Assembly: GCF_001424145.1 (NCBI RefSeq)
Contig: NZ_LMQM01000010.1
Coordinates: 1-64,000, forward strand
Source of the DNA: Chryseobacterium sp. Leaf404
GTDB taxonomy: Bacteria; Bacteroidota; Bacteroidia; Flavobacteriales; Weeksellaceae
DNA: 64,000 nucleotides
Direction of reading: 5' to 3'
Position 1 is the stretch's first letter; every line of letters begins with the position of its first letter. Of this stretch, positions 46,134 through 57,444 are shown one piece after another. The position numbers and the translations under genes are program-made. Under the pieces are notes generated by a model, which was not told where the DNA came from, searched no databases, and worked only from the letters and a program-made list of their open reading frames with translations.

Positions 46134-47020
46134 AAATAACCATCACAGGAATAACAGGCTTCGTCGGGAAAAATTTATCTGAATTTCTTACTGAAAATTC
46201 ATGTGACGTAAGCGGGCTTTCTCTCAGGAGTAACTGGCTTTTTCCTCAGGATGCCAGTGCAGTTATTCATCTTGCAGGTAAAGCACACGACACAGCCAAA
46301 ACTTCTGATGAACAGGAATATTTCAGGATTAATACAGATTTAAGCATTCAGCTTTTTGATCAGTTTATAAAGTCTGATGCGAAAGATTTTTTCTATTTCA
46401 GTTCTGTGAAAGCCACCGCGGATACCGTTGAGGGAATTTTGGATGAAAATCATATTTCAGATCCGAAAACTCCTTACGGCAAATCTAAAATGGAGGCAGA
46501 AAATTATGTTCTGAGTAAGACTTTACCAGCAGGCAAAAGACTATTCGTTATCCGCCCATGTATGATTCACGGGCCGGGAAATAAGGGCAATCTCAACTTA
46601 CTGTATAAAGTGGTGGAAAAAGGCCTGCCCTGGCCGTTGGCTGCTTTTCATAACCAGAGATCATTTTTGAGTATTGATAATCTTAATTATTTAATGTTTG
46701 AAATGCTTAAAAATAACAATGTTACTTCAGGCATCTATAATTTTGCAGACGATGACAGTATTTCTACGAATGAACTGATTGAAGTAATTAACTCTGTGGT
46801 AGGCAAAAAACCAAAACTTTGGAATATTTCAAGAAATTTTATTGAAAAGACAGCTGCTTTCGGTGATAAATTTAAACTACCTTTGAATTCTGAAAGGTTA
46901 AAAAAATTAACAGAATCTTACGTTGTAAGTAATAAAAAGATAAAATACGCTTTAGGTATAGAATCTCTTCCCGTTAAAGTGAAAGAAGGTCTTCAAATCA
47001 CGTTAAAAACGTTTGTGTAA
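46130..47020 (+). CDS. WbpV-like UDP-4-keto-HexNAc reductase/epimerase, copy 2
   Basis: 296 residues, paralogue of the 23202 protein (roughly two thirds identical by eye). Same motifs: MKITITGITGFVGKNL, HLAGKAHDT, FSSVKATAD, TPYGKSK, RPCMIHGPGNKGN. It precedes the second phosphoglycosyl transferase, as copy 1 precedes the first. Its substrate would have to come from the single membrane dehydratase at 586, since locus 2 lacks one. The pair probably sets the first sugar of the locus 2 unit. Confidence 0.78.
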   Translation: MKITITGITGFVGKNLSEFLTENSCDVSGLSLRSNWLFPQDASAVIHLAGKAHDTAKTSDEQEYFRINTDLSIQLFDQFIKSDAKDFFYFSSVKATADTVEGILDENHISDPKTPYGKSKMEAENYVLSKTLPAGKRLFVIRPCMIHGPGNKGNLNLLYKVVEKGLPWPLAAFHNQRSFLSIDNLNYLMFEMLKNNNVTSGIYNFADDDSISTNELIEVINSVVGKKPKLWNISRNFIEKTAAFGDKFKLPLNSERLKKLTESYVVSNKKIKYALGIESLPVKVKEGLQITLKTFV

Positions 47021-47053
47021 AAAAGCTAAAAACCAATTCAATTAAAAAAAATT

Positions 47054-47608
47054 ATGATTCGTGCAGTCGATTTCCTATTCGCATTTTTTGGTATCATTTT
47101 TCTTTGGCCAGTATTCTGCGTGATATTTATATTGTGCCTTTTTGATACGGGATCACCTGTCTTCATACAGGAAAGAGTAGGGAAACACAAAAAACCCTTT
47201 AAACTGATTAAGTTCAGAACAATGAATGTGAATACAAAATCTGTAGCCACACACCTTACCGATAAGGCCTCAGTTACAAAGCTCGGAGTCTTTCTGAGAA
47301 ACTCAAAAATGGATGAACTGCCGCAACTGATCAACGTTCTGATGGGGAGTATGAGTATTGTGGGGCCAAGACCGAGCTTGTTCAGCCAGGATGAGGTAAT
47401 TCTTGAACGCGATAAATTAGGGGTACATAATGTAACACCGGGTATCACAGGCCTGTCTCAGATTCAGGGTATAGATATGTCCAGACCTTATGAGCTGGCA
47501 GTTTCAGATGCGGAAATGATCAGAAATTTCAGTCTCCCAAACTATTTTAAATATATTTTCGCTACTGTAGGAGGTAAAGGGCAGGGCGACAGAATTGTTA
47601 AGAAGTGA
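47054..47608 (+). CDS. Initiating phosphoglycosyl transferase, locus 2
   Basis: 184 residues, PglC-like: N-terminal re-entrant segment (FLFAFFGIIFLWPVFCVIF), DTGSPVFIQERVG, FKLIKFRTM, MDELPQLINVLMG, MSIVGPRP and the shared C-terminal TVGGKGQGDRI. Transfers a phospho-sugar to undecaprenyl phosphate to start locus 2 repeat units. It is the last gene of locus 2; no DegT aminotransferase follows, unlike locus 1. Confidence 0.93.
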   Translation: MIRAVDFLFAFFGIIFLWPVFCVIFILCLFDTGSPVFIQERVGKHKKPFKLIKFRTMNVNTKSVATHLTDKASVTKLGVFLRNSKMDELPQLINVLMGSMSIVGPRPSLFSQDEVILERDKLGVHNVTPGITGLSQIQGIDMSRPYELAVSDAEMIRNFSLPNYFKYIFATVGGKGQGDRIVKK

Positions 47609-47743
47609 AGCTCTACGATTTTCACTCCACAGTTTAGTTCCCGAAGTTTTTATCAACAGAAAGATCTATTTGTTTTGTACAATCTGTGTACTGCAAAAGC
47701 CTATGAAAACTACCAAATTAAAATTGTGAATTATTTTACATAA

Positions 47744-48004
<261 letters not shown>

Positions 48005-48026
48005 ATCACCCTCCTAATCTAAATAA

Positions 48027-51417
<3,391 letters not shown>

Positions 51418-51455
51418 GGTTATTAATTTTAAAAAATAAAACAGATTATATGATT

Positions 51456-52136
51456 TTACACGGTTGTTCCGTTTGCATTTGTTGGTTTGGATAAATCCCA
51501 ATTGCTGTTGGCAATCTGATCCAGGAAACATTTTGTTCTGTAGTTGGTTTTCCGCAAAAGCTGTTTAGAATGCGTTGTAAGCCATGCGTGCCGCGCTTCT
51601 GTATATTTTTTAATCCATTTTTTTTCGTCGCCTCCATTTACGGGAACATTTTCGGCAAATTTTTCCCGTATAAACGCCGGAACGCTACCGGAATGAATGT
51701 AGCTGTCATAGATCACAAGCAGACTCAATGCCTGCTTGAATTTGTTTTTCTCGAAAAAATGGAAAGCCGGTTGGTAATACAGCACCTCAAAAAAGTCGTC
51801 CTGAGATTTCCTCATCAAGGGATCCTGTTTCGCTGCTTTTTTGAGCAAACTTTTAAACGCAGCGTCATCTACCAAAGGTATTTTTCCAATTTTCGGGAGA
51901 TAAATTTTAAATTCTCCTGCAAAAGCACCTTTGTTGGCAATATATTTTTCAATCAGAGCTTTCAGGTTGCCCTGTTCTGTAGTCTGGCTCCGTCCGTAAG
52001 TGATTTGTCTGGAACCGTTTTTTCCGTCCGGGTAGGTTGCAATCAAATCATATTTGCCTTCTTTGGTTCCGGTTTCAAATACATTGATGATTTGAATGAT
52101 TTTGTTTTTCTGTGCAGCTGTAATCATAATTTTCAA
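51456..52136 (-). CDS. Chitosanase-like (GH46-type) hydrolase
   Basis: 226 residues, no signal peptide. The N-terminal part, INVFETGTKEGKYDLIA then YPDGKNGSRQITYGRSQTT, follows the GH46 chitosanase pattern, with Glu21 and Asp37 at the positions of the catalytic acid and base. The middle shows VIYDSYIHSG, also in keeping with that fold. Members cleave chitosan-like or related glycan chains. In this operon it lies between a peptidoglycan-binding hydrolase and the DUF4157 protein, so it may be an injected enzyme or a cell-envelope-piercing part. Similarity is judged by eye and is moderate. Confidence 0.65.
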   Translation of the reverse strand: MKIMITAAQKNKIIQIINVFETGTKEGKYDLIATYPDGKNGSRQITYGRSQTTEQGNLKALIEKYIANKGAFAGEFKIYLPKIGKIPLVDDAAFKSLLKKAAKQDPLMRKSQDDFFEVLYYQPAFHFFEKNKFKQALSLLVIYDSYIHSGSVPAFIREKFAENVPVNGGDEKKWIKKYTEARHAWLTTHSKQLLRKTNYRTKCFLDQIANSNWDLSKPTNANGTTV

Positions 52137-52142
52137 ATTTAA

Positions 52143-52964
52143 TTATTTTGCCCAATTTTCTATACTGAAAACATCCAGAGGTGATTTTCTGAAGTTTCTG
52201 ACTCTCTTGTAAACGCCATCACCGTTGCTGGATCCGTCATTATTTGTGTTTCCTTCAATGGTAATGAAGGTATCCCCGATAATATCAACAATAATTGCGG
52301 TATGTATCCAGTCAGACTGCGATTTCCTTACCAAAAGTACATCTCCTTTTTTTGCGAGACCAGAATTTATTCTTAATTTTTCGTTTCGTATCAATACATT
52401 TTTCTGAATACCGTGAGAGCCCACAGTATCGCAACTGTAACTTACGGGCATCATATCTGTGAAATTTTTGCCGTGCAGTGATGTTGCCTGATCCAGAATT
52501 GCCTGCACAAAACCCATACACCAAAGCCAGTTTGATCCTTCGTTACCGCCCATGTAGCTTCTTACCCACGGCCCGCAGTTGGTTTGCTGCTTGATAACGA
52601 GCTCAAAAGGGAATCCTTTTAAATGATGATGGGCAACCTCTGAAATTGTCTCTCTTAAATTTGCTTTTCTTGAGGCTGTTTCAAATGAACTTTTGATATT
52701 CAGGCATAATTTTGAAAACAGGGGAGGTGTAACAATTCCGTCTGCCGGTAAGCCTAAAAATTTCTGATAGTTTTTCACGGCAACTTCTGTGGCGGGTCCG
52801 TAATCTCCGTCAATTCCCGTCATAGTTCCTATTCCGCGATGCTGTCTTTCCTGAAGACAAAGCCACGACTGTATTTTTTCAACGTCTGCTTTTTTGTTTG
52901 CCAAACCTTTTCTCACAGTGGCTGCGCTAAGGCTTAATTCTTTTAAATACTGAGTTTTTTTCAT
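52143..52964 (-). CDS. Peptidoglycan-binding / CHAP-like amidase
   Basis: 273 residues, no signal peptide. Residues ~18-92 form a PG_binding_1 domain (VEKIQSWLCLQ, GIDGDYGPATEVAVKNYQKF, LPADGIVTPPLF). The C-terminal part is a Cys-peptidase-like domain of CHAP/NlpC type: Cys149 in WLWCMGFVQ, His221 in WIHTAIIVDI and the Asn-containing TIEGNTN (235-241). It should cleave peptidoglycan. Lacking an export signal, it may ride on or inside the injection particle. It follows the tape-measure gene by 33 bases. Confidence 0.82.
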   Translation of the reverse strand: MKKTQYLKELSLSAATVRKGLANKKADVEKIQSWLCLQERQHRGIGTMTGIDGDYGPATEVAVKNYQKFLGLPADGIVTPPLFSKLCLNIKSSFETASRKANLRETISEVAHHHLKGFPFELVIKQQTNCGPWVRSYMGGNEGSNWLWCMGFVQAILDQATSLHGKNFTDMMPVSYSCDTVGSHGIQKNVLIRNEKLRINSGLAKKGDVLLVRKSQSDWIHTAIIVDIIGDTFITIEGNTNNDGSSNGDGVYKRVRNFRKSPLDVFSIENWAK

Positions 52965-52997
52965 GGTAATTTTATTCTGAGTTATTAGTTTTAAATA

Positions 52998-54359
52998 TTA
53001 ATTATTCCAGTGACAGAACATAATCTGCTCCATCCAAGGGGTTTTTACGTTAGTGACCGACCACGGAATCTTGTTGAGAAGAACATCAAATCCTTTTTCT
53101 TCGATGTAAAGTTCTGATGCGCGCTCCTTAAATTCCAACTTACCTTTTCGCTGCAGAAATGTTTCCCGAAGCGCGTCTGTAGAAGAATTCCCCATCACGC
53201 TCCAGTGCTGTATCGCTGCCTTCAGAAGATCTTCGCAGGCTTCTTTTTCGTCTTCATTTAAAGTGATATTGACGTTGATGACCTCATCAGAAGGCAATCC
53301 ACAGAGCAGTTTATTCAAAGTCATCTCATGTTCCTCAAAAAACTCATTACCGTAAACTAAAAAATGCATCAGCAACACAGATCTGTGCGCATCTGCTACA
53401 GATTTCCACACATTGTTTTCAGTAAGGTTCAGCTGCCCGAAAAGTGATAAAAAAAATGGATGAAGAATCGTAAGTCCCGCATTTTCTACATAGATAAAAT
53501 CTGCAATATCGGTTGCTGTTTCATCTGAAAAGTCGTCTTTTACATCAGAATTGATGTGGTTTTTCCAGTTTTTAAACAAATCTGATTTTTCATTTTTTTG
53601 GTTTTTATCTGAATCGAAAAATTCTGAAATTTTTTCTTCTCCCACATCCCAATATTTTTTTGCCGACAGCGCTGTAAAAGCAAAAGCATTCTGATTCTGC
53701 CTGATTTCATTTGACAACATCAACATCAGAAATTCTGAAAAGCGCTTTTTCTCTTCCGGATTATGTTTTTTCACAAGGTTTTCAGCCCCGGAAAAACTGT
53801 TATTCATATCTGAAAACCTGTAAACTTCGTATCTGAAAATTGCAGGCACAGAAAAAATCCACCGAAGAACAGCGTTATACTGATCTTTAAAACTTTCCAT
53901 AATTTTCAGATAAAATATTTCAGAAATTTTAATTTGGCCAATTATTGATTTTACATCTGAAAAAACAGAATTATCTGAAATTCTGCCACTTTTTAAAAAT
54001 TGCAGAAATAAATTTTCGGCAAAACCGGCAAGAGACAGTTTAGTAAACTCAGACTTTTCATCAGCATTTTCAGCAGTTGAATTTTGATGATGATGGTTCA
54101 GTTTAAAAAAGTATTCAATCTGATCAAGAGATTTTTTTACGGTTTCTTCTTTCCAGTTTTTTTCGGATATTTCAGAAATTTCTATTTCCAGATGATCAAT
54201 GAGCCAGATTTGGTCTTTTTCTGAATACTGATCGAAAATTTTTCCCAGCTGGGGATAAAATTCTTTTTCTAAAACATAAGACAGATTTGCACTCACTTCC
54301 TTGCCCAGGTTTGCTGAGGAGCAGTTGATATCAAAAATATGTTGGCGGATGAGATGCAT
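52998..54359 (-). CDS. Contractile injection system tape-measure-type protein
   Basis: 453 residues. The N-terminus (MHLIRQHIFDINCSS; LEKEFYPQLGKIFDQY; IDHLEIEISEI) and the C-terminal block (NAGLTILHPFFLSLFGQL at ~289-308, RSVLLMHFLVYG, EHEMTLNKLLCGLP at ~342-355) match the CIS_TMP family encoded in eCIS loci. The central part is variable, charged and helical. In related systems such a protein is linked with setting tube length or baseplate assembly. It starts three bases after the upstream gene. Confidence 0.85.
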   Translation of the reverse strand: MHLIRQHIFDINCSSANLGKEVSANLSYVLEKEFYPQLGKIFDQYSEKDQIWLIDHLEIEISEISEKNWKEETVKKSLDQIEYFFKLNHHHQNSTAENADEKSEFTKLSLAGFAENLFLQFLKSGRISDNSVFSDVKSIIGQIKISEIFYLKIMESFKDQYNAVLRWIFSVPAIFRYEVYRFSDMNNSFSGAENLVKKHNPEEKKRFSEFLMLMLSNEIRQNQNAFAFTALSAKKYWDVGEEKISEFFDSDKNQKNEKSDLFKNWKNHINSDVKDDFSDETATDIADFIYVENAGLTILHPFFLSLFGQLNLTENNVWKSVADAHRSVLLMHFLVYGNEFFEEHEMTLNKLLCGLPSDEVINVNITLNEDEKEACEDLLKAAIQHWSVMGNSSTDALRETFLQRKGKLEFKERASELYIEEKGFDVLLNKIPWSVTNVKTPWMEQIMFCHWNN

Positions 54360-54362
54360 TTT

Positions 54363-54959
54363 TTACACTTTTCCTAAATAGAAATTTGGATAATGAAAGG
54401 TAACGGAGCTTACAGCGAAACCAGTTGCAATTCCCAGTTCGCTCCCATTTTTAATGTAATAAGTGTTGTTAAAATCGAAAACAATTCCTTTTTCACTGAA
54501 GAAAATGCTCGTACTTAATGGATAGTCGATCAAAGTCTCTCCTGTGGAAATTGTAAAAGGAATAAAAAATCTTACGTTTGGTGCATCAAAAGTGGTAATT
54601 GTTTTTAAATATTCCAGAATTTTTAAATCCTGCTGTTGGAAAGGGAAAATGAAAACATTGTTAGACATATTGCTCGTTGCATTATTATTTGTTTTTCTGA
54701 TTTCCAGCCTGAAGGTAAAATTGAGATACTGCCCTTTGATACCTTTAATTGAATAATGTAAAGCGTTTTGCATCTGATCAAAAACCGGATTTTTATCTGT
54801 CCAGTAATGAAAAAAATCTACACCTGGATTCTGCGGAAAAGGCAGATTTTCTGTGTAATTTAAAATTTCGGTAAGTACATCCCGCACTTCCTGAGCGGTA
54901 TTGTTACCTTTGTCTTGTATTGCAGCTATTTTTGCTTCTGCGGTCTGTCTGGTTGCCAT
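54363..54959 (-). CDS. Unrecognised eCIS operon protein (198 residues)
   Basis: 198 residues, family not recognised. The N-terminal helix (RQTAEAKIAAIQDKGNNT, AQEVRDVLTEILNYTEN) looks like a trimerising or fibre-attachment segment, and the rest is rich in beta-prone, aromatic stretches (FFHYWTDKNPVF, NVFIFPFQQ, RFFIPFTIST, VSSVTFHYPNFYLGKV). This could be a short fibre, receptor-binding or baseplate accessory protein. No signal peptide. It sits between the 818-residue protein and the tape-measure-type gene, in the same orientation with short gaps. Confidence 0.7.
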   Translation of the reverse strand: MATRQTAEAKIAAIQDKGNNTAQEVRDVLTEILNYTENLPFPQNPGVDFFHYWTDKNPVFDQMQNALHYSIKGIKGQYLNFTFRLEIRKTNNNATSNMSNNVFIFPFQQQDLKILEYLKTITTFDAPNVRFFIPFTISTGETLIDYPLSTSIFFSEKGIVFDFNNTYYIKNGSELGIATGFAVSSVTFHYPNFYLGKV

Positions 54960-54977
54960 GGTATTTTGCTTTTCGAG

Positions 54978-57434
54978 TTATCGGTTGGTATTAAAATCTT
55001 CACTGTTGAAATCGGGGTAATCAAAATCTCCGTTTTTTGGTTCAGGATCTGGTTCAGGTTCCGGTTCAGGCTCTTTTTCTCTGCCAAGTACAAAACTGAT
55101 CGCATCGCCGTCACCACAGCAGATGTATGGAATATAGAAATCTGCGATCACGGTTTTATCTGCAATGCTGTCCTGAACGGGAAGCAGAATATTGGGATTG
55201 AAATAATAGGTCAGATATTTATTGAGATCTAAAGCAATCTCAGGATGATAGTAAGTGATGTAATTCTGCATTTTCTGCACAGAATTTTCTATAAAATTAC
55301 TGTAATTCACATGTGTAGCTTTTGACTGTAGATTTCCCACCACAGTTACTTCATCCAAGGCAGCTGTACGATCTCGTACAGGCTCAGTATTTTTCAAATC
55401 TGTAAATCTGAAAGATCTTTTTTTGGCAGGGGGATTTTCTTTATAGACCAAAATAAAAGTTCCTCCACGTGTAACTCCCGCTTTATGATCAATCCCGGGA
55501 TTTTTTTCTATAAATCTCTGTAAAGAAAGTCTTTTGCCCAGCTCTTTCCATTTTTCCTGTGTCGCCTGAAATAATGCTCTGAACTCGCCTTTTTCGCAAA
55601 CCATAATCACCTCATCAAGATGATCAATCAAATCTTCATCAAATCTCACATCTTCCTTCCGTGCATTGAGAACAGCTTCCCTTAAAGTGACTGAAAGTTC
55701 TTCAATCTTCTCATAAACCGGGATAAACTGATGGTAAGTTTTGAGAAAAGAAGTGAGAGATTCGTTCATGAAATTTCTTCCCTTTTTTAAATACCGAACA
55801 TACTGATCAAAAAATTTCTGATCTTTGATATACCTGTTCCCACGGATGGTTTCCTGATTAAATTCCAGCCATTCTATTATTTTTCCGATTACGTTTTCCC
55901 AGTTTCTGCGTACCAGATCATAATCAAGCTCCAAATAGCCCCAATCTGTGTCATCTGTTGCAAGATGAAGAGGAAGATCAGCAAACTGTACAGCATTGAG
56001 AGCCATCACTTTAAAAGGCAGCTGATGTGTCTGCTGAATTTTTAGAATTTCTGAAAGGGCATCCTGATAATTTTTTCCGATATGACCTTCAATCCGGAAG
56101 AAACTGTAATCTTCAAGCTCAAACAGAAGTGGTGTTTTCACTTCATTTTTTGAAGTGTACAGGTGATGAAGCGAATGATAAGAAAGTACAGAATCACTTT
56201 GCTTTTCCATGGTAAGTTTGGGATTCCAGTGATCACGGAGGGTGAGAATATCGTCATAGTAATAAGGCAGAGACTTCTCTGAAAGCTTGCTGCTGCCAAA
56301 TTGGGAAGGTGTAATTCTGACCGGAAGATTTTTCCCAACTTTAAATGAACTGATGATGTGCGCAAGTTTTTCAAAAAGGATTTTGATTTCTTCTTTACTC
56401 TTCATGCTTTGTGAAGAATTTCCCGCAGCGAAAAACGGTGTTCTGTAAGATAAAGACTCTTCGTTATTTCCACCCAAAACAACATGAAAAGGGAACAAAC
56501 CATCATCTGCACAACATATAGAAAAATCATTTTTGCTGTGAGCTTTAATCTCGCTGTAAGCTGAGATGATGTCTGAAATCCAATCCCAGAAGTACTGAAC
56601 GTTGGTAGTGCCCTTGTAAGATTTCAGATTTTTTTCCAAAACAGATTTACAGTCGTTTAAAATATTCAGACTTTGCCCTGTAATTGCTTTGTATTCACTG
56701 TAAATCTTTGCAACAGCATCAGAAATATTTTTAAAAAACGCTGTGCTGAAAGGTGTTACGAAGTTTTCAAGAACTTTTTCAGGACTGAGAATATCATTAA
56801 AAGGAACATTATACCTTGGAAAAACAAGCGGGCTGAAGTTACAGGAAGGATATCTGGGGAAAAGCTGACTGCTGAAATCAGATTCAGATACCGCGATGGG
56901 ACGAAGATTAAATTCCAGTCTCTTGCCTTTATCGTCACAGTTGGTAGTCACACAGTTTTTTTCGTCAACCAAAGTAATTTCGAGCAAAAGAATAATCAGT
57001 TTTTCATCAAAAAAATCATTCTGAATTATTATTTTCTCTTCATCAGAACTTTCGGAGGGCATAAGCTCGTAAATCTTTTTTAAAGCATGATAGTTTTTAC
57101 TGTGTTTAAAAATATTGTCGAGATAGGCTTCCTCTTTGTAATCCGGCGTCAGAAAAAGGTCAGAAAGCTGAGTTTCTTTGTAATGCGTAAGCAGCTTCTC
57201 ATTCCAGCTGATTTGAAAACCCAGTGATGTTACCGCAGAACCGCAGGAAATTTTAACCTGATTTTTTACAGGAAAATTGAGTTCAAGACCGCAGGAAATA
57301 CCGATGCCCGTGAGGTTTTTTCTTGTAATTCTGTCCTGTTCTTCCAAATGACTTACCGCAAGATTGAGATCTTTCTGGCTAAGCACCTGATCGGCTTCAA
57401 AAACAGGATATGATGAGGTATTATACGCTTTCAT
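54978..57434 (-). CDS. Large unrecognised eCIS operon protein (818 residues)
   Basis: 818 residues; I do not recognise the family. The N-terminus has VFEADQVLSQKDLNLAVSHL and GIGISCGLEL, an arrangement seen in other large proteins of Bacteroidota injection loci, followed by a long mixed region. The last 35 residues hold an acidic Glu/Pro repeat (KEPEPEPEPDPEP) and an Asp/Asn-rich end (DYPDFNSEDFNTNR). No signal peptide or membrane segment. It lies between the wedge proteins and the 198-residue protein, so a structural role at the baseplate is likely but unproved. Confidence 0.75.
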   Translation of the reverse strand: MKAYNTSSYPVFEADQVLSQKDLNLAVSHLEEQDRITRKNLTGIGISCGLELNFPVKNQVKISCGSAVTSLGFQISWNEKLLTHYKETQLSDLFLTPDYKEEAYLDNIFKHSKNYHALKKIYELMPSESSDEEKIIIQNDFFDEKLIILLLEITLVDEKNCVTTNCDDKGKRLEFNLRPIAVSESDFSSQLFPRYPSCNFSPLVFPRYNVPFNDILSPEKVLENFVTPFSTAFFKNISDAVAKIYSEYKAITGQSLNILNDCKSVLEKNLKSYKGTTNVQYFWDWISDIISAYSEIKAHSKNDFSICCADDGLFPFHVVLGGNNEESLSYRTPFFAAGNSSQSMKSKEEIKILFEKLAHIISSFKVGKNLPVRITPSQFGSSKLSEKSLPYYYDDILTLRDHWNPKLTMEKQSDSVLSYHSLHHLYTSKNEVKTPLLFELEDYSFFRIEGHIGKNYQDALSEILKIQQTHQLPFKVMALNAVQFADLPLHLATDDTDWGYLELDYDLVRRNWENVIGKIIEWLEFNQETIRGNRYIKDQKFFDQYVRYLKKGRNFMNESLTSFLKTYHQFIPVYEKIEELSVTLREAVLNARKEDVRFDEDLIDHLDEVIMVCEKGEFRALFQATQEKWKELGKRLSLQRFIEKNPGIDHKAGVTRGGTFILVYKENPPAKKRSFRFTDLKNTEPVRDRTAALDEVTVVGNLQSKATHVNYSNFIENSVQKMQNYITYYHPEIALDLNKYLTYYFNPNILLPVQDSIADKTVIADFYIPYICCGDGDAISFVLGREKEPEPEPEPDPEPKNGDFDYPDFNSEDFNTNR

Positions 57435-57444
57435 GGTGGTGTTT

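Noticed and set aside
51570..52142. 190-codon plus-strand open frame over the chitosanase-like gene
   Set aside because: It is an antisense shadow; the minus-strand frame has GH46-like motifs and fits the operon direction and spacing.
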